Shown: positions 1 to 8,523 of the stretch, in pieces
Layout of the letters: each line of letters starts with the position of its first letter
How positions within the stretch are numbered: position 1 is the stretch's first letter
Assembly (NCBI GenBank): GCA_945897885.1
Contig: CAMDGU010000012.1
Location: 1 to 59,435 of the forward strand
Source: Chitinophaga pinensis
GTDB lineage: Bacteria; Bacteroidota; Bacteroidia; NS11-12g; UBA9320
DNA length: 59,435 nucleotides
Direction: 5' to 3'
Program-made: the position numbers and the translations under genes
The notes under the pieces: model-generated
The model's input: the letters and a program-made list of their open reading frames with translations, nothing else
The model's database searches: none
What the model was told of the DNA's origin: nothing

Positions 1-558
1 AGTAAGTGGATGTACCCAGTATCCATTGGTGTACTGGTTTTTTCTTTCATTTTATATACGGCCTTTATCAAAGGGAAAGATTCCTATAACTACGATTTAA
101 ACGGATTGCGAAGCGATAGTAAAGATGCCGGAAAATGGTTTGCCTCAAATATTAAATCAGAGGATGTTATTATTTCGGAACCTGATTATATGATGGAATC
201 TGCGGTGTATTACCATTACCAGCCCTTTTATTTACCTCGCGAAAAAGTGTTTAACACCTACGTGCATTTTACCAAAGCCAATGCCGAGGTTATGAGTTTA
301 AAAACCTTGAATCATATAGCCGATAGCTTTAGTGCCAAGGGCAAAACAACCTATTTGGTATTAGGTAAAAACTTTACCCGCGATACCATTTACCGCTATT
401 CCTACAATAAGCAATATATAGTGGATTCGGCTTCTCTGGCTGTTTTAAAAACCAATTATCAGTTAATGGATTCGTTTAATAATAATTGGTTTTGCGATGA
501 GCATTATTTTATTTTTAAGAGAAAACCTATAATTGCCACGAAAGCACAAAACCACTAA
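1..558 (+). CDS. C-terminal part of a membrane protein (5' truncated by window)
   Basis: The frame is open from base 1, so the gene begins outside the window; 185 codons are visible. The visible part starts with one hydrophobic segment (PVSIGVLVFSFILYTAF) and continues as a soluble tail of about 150 residues. That layout fits the C-terminal end of a polytopic membrane glycosyltransferase (GT39/PMT-like) with a periplasmic tail, but no catalytic motif is in view and this is only a guess. The last residues (IIATKAQNH) are encoded by a GCCACGAA-type intergenic repeat that also occurs near 54331-54404. The stop lies 4 bp before the hutI start, so the two are probably cotranscribed. Confidence 0.6.
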   Translation, partial: SKWMYPVSIGVLVFSFILYTAFIKGKDSYNYDLNGLRSDSKDAGKWFASNIKSEDVIISEPDYMMESAVYYHYQPFYLPREKVFNTYVHFTKANAEVMSLKTLNHIADSFSAKGKTTYLVLGKNFTRDTIYRYSYNKQYIVDSASLAVLKTNYQLMDSFNNNWFCDEHYFIFKRKPIIATKAQNH

Positions 559-575
559 ACAAATGCCACAAAAAC
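531..575 (+). repeat. CACNAA-type degenerate repeat at gene junction
   Basis: Reads GCCACGAAAGCACAAAACC and then ACTAAACAAATGCCAC, a run of CACNAA-like units. It covers the last codons of the upstream gene and the hutI start codon. A related and longer stretch lies at 54331-54404. Confidence 0.5.
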
Positions 576-1792
576 ATCTTTACACCAATATAAAATCCCT
601 TTATGGAATTACCACTAACCGTCCCAAGTTTAAGGCGGGTAAGGATATGGCTGATTTTAAAAGCATAGATAATGCCTGGCTTTTAGTTTCGGAAAATGGA
701 ACCATTGAAAATTTTGGAGAAATGCAAACAGTACCTGAATTTTCAGGGCCTGTGACCAATTGCACCGGAAAATTAATTCTTCCCTGTTTTGTGGATAGCC
801 ACACCCATTTAATCCATGCCGGCAGCCGCGAAAATGAATTTGTTGACCGCATTAAAGGATTAACCTATGAGCAAATAGCCCAGCGTGGCGGCGGGATTTT
901 AAACTCCGCTGCAAAACTAAATTTGGCTACGGAAAATGAATTGTTTGAATCGGCTTTTGACCGCCTCAATCAGGCTATAGCTTTGGGAACAGGAGCCATA
1001 GAGGTAAAAAGCGGCTACGGATTATCGCTTGAAAATGAATTAAAAATGCTGCGAGTGGCCAATCGCCTGAAGTCGATTTCACCCATTCCGGTAAAGATTG
1101 CCTTTTTGGGGGCTCATGCCCTGCCAGCTGGATATAAAACAGAGCCTGATAAATTTATCGACCTAATTGTAAACGAAATGCTACCGGCTATAGCGGCAGA
1201 AAACCTGGCGGATTATATGGATGTGTTTTGCGAAACCAAGTATTTTTCGGTAGCACAAATGGAACGCCTGTTGGATGCCGGCTGGAAATGTAATTTAAAA
1301 CCCAAAGTGCATGTCAACCAGTTTAACAGCATAGGTGCGGTGCAAGCTGCCGTTAATAAAAAAGCCATTTCGGTAGACCATTTGGAAGTGATGACGGATG
1401 ACGATTTTAAAGCCTTAAAAAATTCAGAAACCCTTCCTGTGGCAGTTCCTGCCTGTTCGTTTTTTATAAAAATACCCTATGCCCCGGTTCGTAAAATGAT
1501 AGATTTGGGATTGCCGGTAACTCTGGCCACCGATTATAACCCCGGTAGCAGTCCGTGTTTGAGTATGCCGTTTGTGGTTTCCTTAGCCTGTATAAATATG
1601 AACCTATTGCCCGAAGAAGCTTTTAATGCTGCCACCCTTAACGGTGCGGCAGCCCTTGAACTGCAAGCCGATTACGGAAGCATTGAACCAGGGAAAAAAG
1701 CAAATTTCATCATCACCAAACCGGTTGAATCCTTAAATTATTTGCCTTATAGTTTTGCGGAGAATTGGGTGGAGAGAGTGGTGGTAGATTGA
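563..1792 (+). CDS. hutI: Imidazolonepropionase
   Basis: This is HutI, the amidohydrolase that opens the ring of imidazolone-5-propionate to give N-formimino-L-glutamate in histidine degradation. It has the family metal motif HTHLIHAGSRENEF near residue 80, GAIEVKSGYG, HVNQFNS, the VDHLE histidine, and the metal-site aspartate in ATDYNPGSSP. The length of 409 residues fits the family. I chose the ATG at 563; an upstream in-frame TTG at 533 would overlap the previous gene and adds only repeat-derived residues. No other hut genes are in the window, so the rest of the pathway must be elsewhere. Confidence 0.95.
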   Translation: MPQKHLYTNIKSLYGITTNRPKFKAGKDMADFKSIDNAWLLVSENGTIENFGEMQTVPEFSGPVTNCTGKLILPCFVDSHTHLIHAGSRENEFVDRIKGLTYEQIAQRGGGILNSAAKLNLATENELFESAFDRLNQAIALGTGAIEVKSGYGLSLENELKMLRVANRLKSISPIPVKIAFLGAHALPAGYKTEPDKFIDLIVNEMLPAIAAENLADYMDVFCETKYFSVAQMERLLDAGWKCNLKPKVHVNQFNSIGAVQAAVNKKAISVDHLEVMTDDDFKALKNSETLPVAVPACSFFIKIPYAPVRKMIDLGLPVTLATDYNPGSSPCLSMPFVVSLACINMNLLPEEAFNAATLNGAAALELQADYGSIEPGKKANFIITKPVESLNYLPYSFAENWVERVVVD

Positions 1793-1975
1793 GAGTTTTA
1801 AATTATAAGTTCTTTTATGGAAAGTATTTTCAGTTGGTTACAATTTGTAACCAACTCTATATTTTAGTAACGGTATTCTATAATAAAAACCAAATTAAAA
1901 GTCCATTTGATGATTTGTGAAATATTTATAATTTGCGGAGATAGAAAGTATGATGGTTAGCGGTAATTTTACAAA

Positions 1976-2602
1976 ATGAAAAAAATTTTGAGGTTTTTAT
2001 TATTAGTTGTTGCTTGGATAATTTTTCCACCATTTTATTTATTCTTAATTTTTAAAGATAAGACTCTTAAAAAACGGTCTAAAATAGTCGCTTACATTTC
2101 TGTAGTTATTTCTCCCTTTACATTATGGTTGATTGTAATTATAGCCTCCCACCAGCCAAGTAAATTTTCAATGGATACCATGGAAGAAACTCTAAATATT
2201 GAAATCTCGGAAAACTATGATGTAAAAACAAATAGAATAAATTATAAGGGGCAGGATTATAATGCGATAATTATATTGAAGCTGTCTGATGAGGCAATTA
2301 ATAATCTTAAAGGCCAAATTGAAAAATCTCCTTTCTTCAATTTGAAACATGACTTCTCTGGGAATAACGAAATTGAATCGGAGAAAAGTGACACTCTTCT
2401 TTATTGGAAAGTTAGAAATTATTTGGAGAAAGAACATTTAACTGGATATTGGATAAAGAAAGATGAACTTACATATGAATTTTATTCTCCCGTCTTAAGC
2501 GATATTCCCAATTCAGCTATATTATTCCATGAAGGATTTGATATAAATGCTAGTGTATCACTAAAGGATAAAACTCTAAATTATGAATACATAAAATACT
2601 AA
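1976..2602 (+). CDS. Small membrane-anchored protein of unknown function
   Basis: 208 residues. I do not recognise a family. Two N-terminal membrane segments (about residues 5-27 and 37-57) are separated by a basic loop (KDKTLKKRSK), followed by a soluble, charged C-terminal domain of about 150 residues. It is AT-rich like its surroundings. The gene is flanked by TTAGCGGTAA (1957-1966) and the inverted TACCGCTA (2605-2612). The same decamer precedes the acyltransferase gene at 36546-37637 in the same relation to the start codon, so this may be an accessory insertion. Confidence 0.7.
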   Translation: MKKILRFLLLVVAWIIFPPFYLFLIFKDKTLKKRSKIVAYISVVISPFTLWLIVIIASHQPSKFSMDTMEETLNIEISENYDVKTNRINYKGQDYNAIIILKLSDEAINNLKGQIEKSPFFNLKHDFSGNNEIESEKSDTLLYWKVRNYLEKEHLTGYWIKKDELTYEFYSPVLSDIPNSAILFHEGFDINASVSLKDKTLNYEYIKY

Positions 2603-2701
2603 ACTACCGCTACTGCAAATCTGCAATAGGGGGGGGGTCGTGCTCCGCAGACAGTTTTGTTGTTACAGATAGTCTAGGTTATAATAATTGAGTTTTCCCC
2701 C

Positions 2702-2774
2702 GCCTTGATTCGTGTCCTCACGAATCATATTGATTTTCTTACTTTTTTCCGATTCCTGAGACACGAATCAAGGC
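2702..2774. repeat. Nested palindromic (REP-like) element
   Basis: A perfect 15-bp inverted repeat has arms at 2702-2716 (GCCTTGATTCGTGTC) and 2760-2774. Inside the left half is a second perfect hairpin, GATTCGTG (2707-2714) pairing with CACGAATC (2719-2726). The left arm can therefore pair with either of two partners. It lies just upstream of the helicase gene, with no open frame of note. A poly-G tract of 9 bases sits nearby, around 2629-2637. Confidence 0.7.
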
Positions 2775-2822
2775 TGTATAATTTACCATCCATTTAACCA
2801 CCGTTCCCTCTCTGCTATTATC

Positions 2823-2830
2823 TACCTTTG
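2823..2830 (+). promoter_or_regulatory. -7 box (TACCTTTG) 4 nt before helicase ATG
   Basis: TACCTTTG matches the Bacteroidota -7 consensus TAnnTTTG and ends 4 bases before the ATG at 2835. No good -33 TTTG is visible at the usual distance, so this is a partial promoter match that would give an essentially leaderless mRNA. Confidence 0.4.
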
Positions 2831-2834
2831 CAGC

Positions 2835-4148
2835 ATGGTTGGCAAAAACAAGGATGAAAAGGCAATTCTAAATAAATTACGCATTACGGAATTAAACGCC
2901 ATGCAGGAAAGTGCCTATAAGGCCATCATTTCCTATGCGGAGGTGGTATTGCTTTCGCCTACCGGCACGGGTAAAACCCTAGCTTTTTTACTCCCTATTA
3001 TTGCCCAATTAAATCCCGACTTGAAAGGCATTCAGGTGCTGATACTCGTTCCTTCCCGCGAACTTGCCATACAGATAGAACAAGTGGTGAGAGAAATGGG
3101 CAGCGGATATAAAGCCAATGCTGTTTATGGGGGGAAAGCCGGCTCAAAAGACCGGGAAGATTTGAAACATCCACCGACTATATTAATTGGTACCCCCGGC
3201 CGGGTAGCCGACCATATACGCAGAGAAACCATTGATGTGAGTGAGATTAAAACCCTCGTATTGGATGAGTATGACAAATCACTGGAAATAGGTTTTGCCA
3301 CTGAGATGGAAGAAGTTATAGCTGCCTTGCCCAATGTTAAAAAGAAGGTGTTGACCTCTGCTACCCAAAAGGTAAAGATTCCACCGTTTGTAGGACTGAG
3401 CAACATAAAACACCTCAACTTTATCAAGGACATTGAAATACCGCTGGTATTGAAAACTGTGGTTTCACCGAATGAGGATAAACTGGAAACCCTTGTAGAA
3501 TTGCTGAAACACATTGGCAAAAAAAGCGGCATTGTATTTTGTAATTTAAAGGATAGCATACAAAAGGTAAGTGATTACTTAACCGAAAATAAAATTGATT
3601 CCGTAAGTTTTTATGGTGGCTTGGAACAGATAGACCGGGAACGGGCGCTTATCAAATTCAGGAATGGAACGAGCAGCTTATTGATTGCCACGGATTTGGC
3701 CGCAAGGGGTATTGATGTTCCCGAAATGGATTTTATCATTCATTACAAGTTGCCCGCAAGGCCCGATGAATTTGTGCACCGCAACGGCCGAACCGCTAGA
3801 ATGAACAGCGAAGGGACGGCCTATATTCTAAAATGGGAAAACGAAGAATTGCCTGTTTTTATAAAAGGAGCAGAGGTACTTAAATTAAAAGACACCAAAG
3901 AAGATTTAACCAACGAATGGGATACCCTTTATATTTCTGCCGGCCGAAAGGATAAAATATCAAAAGGCGATATAGCAGGTTTGTTTTTAAAACAAGGGAA
4001 TTTAACCATGGATGAATTGGGTATGATTGAATTAAAACAGGAATGTACTTATGTATCCGTACCCCGTTCAAAATCAAAAAAACTTATTTTTTTATTGAAC
4101 AACAGCCGATTAAAAAAGGTAAAAGTAAGAATCAGTCTTTTGGTATAG
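2835..4148 (+). CDS. DEAD-box RNA helicase, DbpA-like
   Basis: An ATP-dependent RNA helicase, likely acting in ribosome assembly or RNA turnover in the cytoplasm. Visible motifs are a Q-motif glutamine near residue 24, motif I SPTGTGKT (41-48), PSRELA, GTPGR, motif II as DEYD (144-147) in place of DEAD, SAT (175-177), ATDLAARGID and HRNGRTAR. The last ~70 residues (GDIAGLFLKQGNLTMDELG, then YVSVPRS and LKKVKVRI) match the DbpA-type RNA-binding domain, which in E. coli DbpA recognises 23S rRNA. The protein has 437 residues. The DEYD variant keeps the two catalytic acidic residues. It is flanked by repetitive sequence on both sides. Confidence 0.92.
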   Translation: MVGKNKDEKAILNKLRITELNAMQESAYKAIISYAEVVLLSPTGTGKTLAFLLPIIAQLNPDLKGIQVLILVPSRELAIQIEQVVREMGSGYKANAVYGGKAGSKDREDLKHPPTILIGTPGRVADHIRRETIDVSEIKTLVLDEYDKSLEIGFATEMEEVIAALPNVKKKVLTSATQKVKIPPFVGLSNIKHLNFIKDIEIPLVLKTVVSPNEDKLETLVELLKHIGKKSGIVFCNLKDSIQKVSDYLTENKIDSVSFYGGLEQIDRERALIKFRNGTSSLLIATDLAARGIDVPEMDFIIHYKLPARPDEFVHRNGRTARMNSEGTAYILKWENEELPVFIKGAEVLKLKDTKEDLTNEWDTLYISAGRKDKISKGDIAGLFLKQGNLTMDELGMIELKQECTYVSVPRSKSKKLIFLLNNSRLKKVKVRISLLV

Positions 4149-4570
4149 TTTTGCTGTCATTCCGACGATAGGATGAATCTAAGTTAGAATTAAAGAGATG
4201 CCTCGTACCTCGGCATGACAAACTACCATGATATGCATTTGCTCTGATTTGTCATTCCGACGATAGGAGGAATCTAAACTTAGGTTGAGAGATGCCTAGT
4301 AACTGGGCATGACAAATTCTTTAAACTAACCTTGGCTGAGACTTGCCATTCCGACGAAGGAGGAATCTTTTATTCATTAGCAGAGATGCCTCGTGCCTCG
4401 GCATAACAAACTACCATGATTAGCATTTGCTCTGATTTGTCATTCCGACGCTAGGAGAAATCTTGTTATTCATTAGCAGAGCTGCCTCGTGCCCCGAGCA
4501 TGAAATTAGCTAAAAAGACTTCATATTTTCATAACACATATCTTAACTTAAACTTATTATTTTTGCGGAT
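4149..4570. other. Gene-free gap filled by repeats
   Basis: 422 bp without a credible gene. It is occupied mostly by four copies of a dispersed-type element (4156-4504). A -7-like box TATTTTTG (4558-4565) lies 5 bases before the next ATG. Confidence 0.7.
4156..4504 (+). repeat. Four copies of a ~64-bp element with inverted ends
   Basis: Copies are at 4156-4219, 4251-4313, 4345-4407 and 4439-4504. Each begins GTCATTCCGACG, then a variant of AGGAGGAATCT, and ends with a variant of GATGCCTCGTGCCTCGGCA followed by TGAC. The ends GTCATTCCG and CGGCATGAC are imperfect inverted repeats (8 of 9). The spacer between copies 1 and 2 (AAACTACCATGATATGCATT and on) recurs between copies 3 and 4, so a 188-bp block was duplicated: 4211 corresponds to 4399 and 4251 to 4439. 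Confidence 0.85.
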
Positions 4571-5317
4571 ATGATAAATGGTAAAAAAATAGTGATTGTA
4601 TTACCCGCATATAATGCAGCACTCACTTTAAAACAAACCTATGACGAAATACCTTTTGATATTGTAGATGATGTGGTTTTGGTAGATGATGCCAGTAAAG
4701 ACAATACGGTGGAAACCGCCAAACAAATAGGGATTAAACATGTTATAAAACATGAAAAAAACCGTGGTTATGGAGGAAATCAAAAATCATGCTATACTAA
4801 GGCATTAGAATTAAATGCTGATATTATTATCATGCTTCACCCTGACTATCAGTATACCCCGAAACTTATTGCCCCTATTGCGGGAATTATAGCCAATGAT
4901 TTATATCCGGCTGTATATGCTTCCCGAATTTTGGGTAAAGGCGCCTTAAAAGGCGGAATGCCAATTTATAAATACATTGCCAACCGGTGCCTTACACTGT
5001 TTCAAAATATTTTAATAAGCCAAAAACTTTCTGAATATCACACCGGTTACCGCGCTTTTAGCAAGGAAATATTTAGCAAAATAGATATTGAAGCCAATTC
5101 TGATGATTTTATTTTTGATAACCAAATGACGGCTCAGGTATTTATGGCCGGCTTTGAAATAGGAGAGTTAACCTGCCCGACCAAATATTTTGAAGAAGCG
5201 TCATCAATAAATTTCAAACGCAGTTCTATCTACGGATTGGGTGTGTTATGGGTTTCCATCCAATACCGTTTGCAAAAATGGGGATTGGGAAAATATAAAA
5301 TATTTAAAGCGATATAG
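4571..5317 (+). CDS. Family 2 glycosyltransferase (DPM1/GtrB-like)
   Basis: 248 residues with a GT-A fold N-terminus: IVIVLPAYNAALTL, then VVLVDDASKDNT (nucleotide-sugar binding acidic pair), NRGYGGNQKS and HPDYQYTPK (metal and acceptor region). Members of this family transfer a sugar from a nucleotide sugar to a lipid carrier or a surface glycan at the cytoplasmic face. There is no C-terminal membrane pair of the GtrB kind, so the protein is probably peripheral. The substrate cannot be told from the sequence. It starts 5 bases after a TATTTTTG box and is followed after 33 bp by the VIT1-like gene. Confidence 0.85.
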   Translation: MINGKKIVIVLPAYNAALTLKQTYDEIPFDIVDDVVLVDDASKDNTVETAKQIGIKHVIKHEKNRGYGGNQKSCYTKALELNADIIIMLHPDYQYTPKLIAPIAGIIANDLYPAVYASRILGKGALKGGMPIYKYIANRCLTLFQNILISQKLSEYHTGYRAFSKEIFSKIDIEANSDDFIFDNQMTAQVFMAGFEIGELTCPTKYFEEASSINFKRSSIYGLGVLWVSIQYRLQKWGLGKYKIFKAI

Positions 5318-5350
5318 ATATTTTCTATCCTAAATTTCTCACATTAAGTT

Positions 5351-6031
5351 ATGGAAGATCATAAACAAGGTTCAGAATCTGTTCAGGATATGGTAATAGG
5401 CATGAGTGATGGGCTTACTGTTCCTTTTGCTTTGGCAGCCGGATTAAGCGGAGCAGTGGCTTCTTCGGGTATAATACTTACTGCCGGAGTTGCCGAAATA
5501 ATAGCAGGAAGCATTGCCATGGGATTAGGAGGATATCTAGCAGGGACTGCTCAGGTAAATCATTATAACTCAGAATTAAAACGTGAATATTTTGAGGTAG
5601 ACGAGTTTCCGGAAAAAGAAAAACAGGAAGTTAGGGATGTTTTTAAAGATTATGGATTAAGCGAAAAATTGCAGAATGAAATTGCTGAAGAAATGTCGAA
5701 AGACAAGGATAAGTGGGTTCAGTTTATGATGCGTTTTGAGTTGGATTTGAATACACCCGATCCGAAACGACCATTAAAAAGTGGTGCAACCATTGCTTTA
5801 TCTTATATCGTTGGTGGTGCTGTCCCCATGCTTCCCTACGTATTTACTGACAACTCAGAAACAGGACTTAAATTTTCAGCAATTCTAACTTTAATTGCTT
5901 TGTTTATTTTTGGAATTTTTAAAAGTAAAGTTACTGGGCAGCCAATATTTACAGGTGCATTGAAGGTATTATTTATTGGTGCATTGGCAGCAGCAGCAGC
6001 CTATAGCATTGCAAAGGCGATGGGAGTTTAA
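5351..6031 (+). CDS. VIT1/CCC1-family metal transporter
   Basis: 226 residues, matching the VIT1/CCC1 family of iron/manganese transporters. The N-terminus (VQDMVIGMSDGLTVPFALAA) is the family's first membrane helix with its conserved aspartate. A second helix carries AEIIAGSIAMGLGGYLAGTA, followed by an acidic cytosolic domain (about residues 80-140, many Glu/Asp) where plant VIT1 binds metal, and three C-terminal helices. It probably moves Fe2+ or Mn2+ out of the cytoplasm; direction and metal are inferred. It lies close behind the glycosyltransferase, with no functional link visible. Confidence 0.88.
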   Translation: MEDHKQGSESVQDMVIGMSDGLTVPFALAAGLSGAVASSGIILTAGVAEIIAGSIAMGLGGYLAGTAQVNHYNSELKREYFEVDEFPEKEKQEVRDVFKDYGLSEKLQNEIAEEMSKDKDKWVQFMMRFELDLNTPDPKRPLKSGATIALSYIVGGAVPMLPYVFTDNSETGLKFSAILTLIALFIFGIFKSKVTGQPIFTGALKVLFIGALAAAAAYSIAKAMGV

Positions 6032-6036
6032 TGGTA

Positions 6037-6903
6037 TTAAATAAGCCGTTTACCAAATGAACTGAGAATTATCCGGTAGCCAAATACGAGTGTAAAGTAG
6101 GTGTCGTTTTGATTTGAATTTCCTCTTTTTTGGCCATGGATAGCAACATATCCTGTTGTATGTCTATCAGCTAATTCTGCGGCTTCCTTACCTTTTAAAT
6201 ATTCTAAAGAAAGATTGTCATAATACACTGTGCTAACATCATCTAAATAATCGGTAAAACTTTTTCGGGCAGTAAATTCACAAAAAACGGATGCCTTTTT
6301 ATTTATATCCTTACTAAATCCAATTGTAACAGGTATAATTATTGAAAACCTTGAATAAGGCTTTGCCCCATCGTATAAGCCCTGACCTTCAGTACCTGAC
6401 TTTTTTAGATTATAACTCATTCCGTTGTATTTGGCTTTAGGGTTAAAATAAATAAATCCTATACCTAGAGTTGTATAAATTTGGGAAAAATTATTTTTTA
6501 TGAATCTTTTTTTTGAATTTTTATTGGCGGTTAAAAAATTGTATTTAATGGTTGGCAGTATTTCAAAAACGCTAGTTTTAACCGACAAATTTCTTCGCTT
6601 TCTATATTTCTCCTCACTATATTTCTCCTCTGCACTTAAATAAACAAAATTAGCACTTGTCCTAAATTCAAAATGATTAGACAAAGCCCAGTCAGCTGAT
6701 GGACTAATTGAAAAACGAATTGACTCCCTATCAAAGTCTTTAATAAAATGTGAACCATCGCCACCAGCACCACCCAAATCGCCCAATAATGAGCTGTTGC
6801 CTATACCTACCTGATATGAACTTATATTAAAATTTGATTGGGTCTGAGTTGTTTCAAAAAACAAACACGAAAGAGAGGCTATATGGTATAGCGCGTTTTT
6901 CAT
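6037..6903 (-). CDS. Probable outer-membrane beta-barrel protein
   Basis: 288 residues. An N-terminal hydrophobic stretch (MKNALYHIASLSCLFF) looks like a weak signal peptide. The rest alternates polar and hydrophobic residues with many aromatic strand ends (FRTSANFVYLS, TTLGIGFIYF, YFTLVFGYRI) and ends in a strand near the C-terminus, as in small outer-membrane barrels of this phylum. No specific family is recognised. It is convergent with the VIT1-like gene (5 bp between stops). Confidence 0.65.
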   Translation of the reverse strand: MKNALYHIASLSCLFFETTQTQSNFNISSYQVGIGNSSLLGDLGGAGGDGSHFIKDFDRESIRFSISPSADWALSNHFEFRTSANFVYLSAEEKYSEEKYRKRRNLSVKTSVFEILPTIKYNFLTANKNSKKRFIKNNFSQIYTTLGIGFIYFNPKAKYNGMSYNLKKSGTEGQGLYDGAKPYSRFSIIIPVTIGFSKDINKKASVFCEFTARKSFTDYLDDVSTVYYDNLSLEYLKGKEAAELADRHTTGYVAIHGQKRGNSNQNDTYFTLVFGYRIILSSFGKRLI

Positions 6904-7022
6904 AAGTAGGTTTTAGTTAAAGAAATTATATTAATTATGATTCAATATTTCAATTTATATAGAAAATAACTTAGTATGCAGTGATATCAAATAATATTGA
7001 GAACCTAAAACGTAAGCATAAA

Positions 7023-7055
7023 AAAACGGGCTACCACTAAGTGATAGCCCGTTTT
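7023..7055 (-). terminator. Rho-independent terminator of ahcY
   Basis: Inverted repeat with arms at 7023-7037 and 7041-7055 (AAAACGGGCTACCAC / GTGATAGCCCGTTTT, one G:U-type mismatch) and a 3-base loop. On the minus strand it is followed by a T run. It lies 17 bp beyond the ahcY stop. Confidence 0.85.
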
Positions 7056-7072
7056 AAATTATTTAAAAAATA

Positions 7073-8386
7073 TTAATATCTGTACATGTCAGATTTAAAA
7101 GGTCCGTTAATATTTACACCAATATAATTGGCTTGTTCAGTTGTTAAGGTTGTTAATTCAGCACCAACATGCGCCAAGTGCAACATGGCAACTTTTTCAT
7201 CTAAATGCTTTGGCAACACATAAACTTTATTTTCATAATTTTTGTGATTGTTCCATATTTCTAATTGAGCTAAAACTTGATTCGTAAATGAATTAGACAT
7301 GACAAATGAAGGATGCCCCATAGCTACACCAAGGTTTACCAATCTACCTTCTGCTAATACCATGATATCTTTTCCATCTACATTATATACATCTACCTGA
7401 GGCTTTACAGTATACATTGTGTTGCTATAATTTTCATTTAACCACGCCATATCTATTTCATTATCAAAATGGCCAATATTACAAACTACAGCCTTATCGC
7501 GCATCATTTTGAAATGTTCAGGTCTTACGATATTGCAATTTCCAGTAGCAGTAACAATGATATTACATTCAGGAATTGCATTTTCTAACGTTTTAACTTC
7601 ATAACCATCCATAGCTGCTTGTAAAGCACAAATTGGGTCAATTTCAGTTACCATTACACGAACACCATTGTTACGTAAACTGTCAGCACTTCCTTTCCCT
7701 ACATCACCATAACCGCAAACTACAGCTACTTTACCCGCAAGCATAAGGTCAGTTCCCCGACGTATGGCATCTACCAATGATTCTTTACAACCGTATTTAT
7801 TATCAAATTTTGATTTTGTTACAGAATCGTTGACATTAATGGCTGGCATTACCATTGTTCCATTTTTCATTCTATCATATAATCTCAAAACTCCGGTAGT
7901 TGTTTCTTCACTTAGTCCCTTAATACCTGCAGTTAATTCAGGATATTTATCAAAAACCAAATTGGTAAGATCACCACCATCATCCAAAATCATATTTAAA
8001 GGCTGGCCGTTTTCAAAGGCAAACAATGTTTGCTCAATACACCAGTCAAATTCTTCATTGTTCATACCTTTCCAAGCAAAAACCGGCGTACCTTCAGCAG
8101 CAATAGCGGCGGCGGCATGGTCTTGTGTTGAAAAAATATTACAAGATGACCACGTAACGTCAGCTCCTAATTCTTTTAAGGTTTCAATAAGAACAGCTGT
8201 TTGAACAGTCATGTGAAGGCAACCGGCAATATTGGCTCCTTTTAAAGGTTTTAGAGCACCAAATTCCTTTCGGAGGCTCATTAATCCGGGCATTTCAGCT
8301 TCTGCTAAAAGAATTTCTTTTCGGCCCCATTCGGCTAGACTAAGGTCTTTTACTTTGTAATTCAAGGTTAATGTTTGTGTTGTCAT
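7073..8386 (-). CDS. ahcY: Adenosylhomocysteinase
   Basis: S-adenosylhomocysteine hydrolase, which splits SAH into adenosine and homocysteine and so relieves product inhibition of methyltransferases. The 437-residue protein has the NAD-binding motif CGYGDVGKG (about 224-232), the substrate-site stretch [17 protein letters not shown] (about 184-200), [11 protein letters not shown] near residue 86, and the C-terminal KSDMYRY, which is a conserved family end. It is divergently arranged with a bacilliredoxin gene over a 137-bp gap. A TATTTTTG box on the minus strand (8401-8408) lies 14 bases before its ATG. A strong terminator follows. Confidence 0.97.
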   Translation of the reverse strand: MTTQTLTLNYKVKDLSLAEWGRKEILLAEAEMPGLMSLRKEFGALKPLKGANIAGCLHMTVQTAVLIETLKELGADVTWSSCNIFSTQDHAAAAIAAEGTPVFAWKGMNNEEFDWCIEQTLFAFENGQPLNMILDDGGDLTNLVFDKYPELTAGIKGLSEETTTGVLRLYDRMKNGTMVMPAINVNDSVTKSKFDNKYGCKESLVDAIRRGTDLMLAGKVAVVCGYGDVGKGSADSLRNNGVRVMVTEIDPICALQAAMDGYEVKTLENAIPECNIIVTATGNCNIVRPEHFKMMRDKAVVCNIGHFDNEIDMAWLNENYSNTMYTVKPQVDVYNVDGKDIMVLAEGRLVNLGVAMGHPSFVMSNSFTNQVLAQLEIWNNHKNYENKVYVLPKHLDEKVAMLHLAHVGAELTTLTTEQANYIGVNINGPFKSDMYRY

Positions 8387-8466
8387 TTTTAAATTAAGTG
8401 CAAAAATAAGATTTTAAAATTTATTTACTGAAATAACGATCAGTTCATTTATTATTAAACCATTTA

Positions 8467-8498
8467 TTGTCTACTTTGTTTTAATGATTGTAGATTTG
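8467..8498 (+). promoter_or_regulatory. Promoter of the bacilliredoxin gene
   Basis: A -33 TTG (8467-8469), 21-bp spacer and -7 box TAGATTTG (8491-8498) match the Bacteroidota primary-sigma consensus. The ATG is at 8524, giving a leader of roughly 20 bases. Confidence 0.6.
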
Positions 8499-8523
8499 TA
8501 TAAAATTTAATAAAAAAAATATC

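Noticed and set aside
533-562. Earlier TTG start for hutI
   Set aside because: It overlaps the previous gene and adds only repeat-encoded residues; the ATG at 563 gives a family-like start.
3125-3559. 144-codon minus-strand frame
   Set aside because: Antisense shadow of the helicase gene, whose motifs on the plus strand are unambiguous.
4156-4504. Regular repeats that could be a CRISPR array
   Set aside because: The units have inverted ends, the spacers between them are not unique (one spacer recurs), there are no cas genes, and spacing is explained by a 188-bp duplication.
7764-8204. 146-codon plus-strand frame
   Set aside because: Antisense to ahcY; the ahcY motifs are complete on the other strand.
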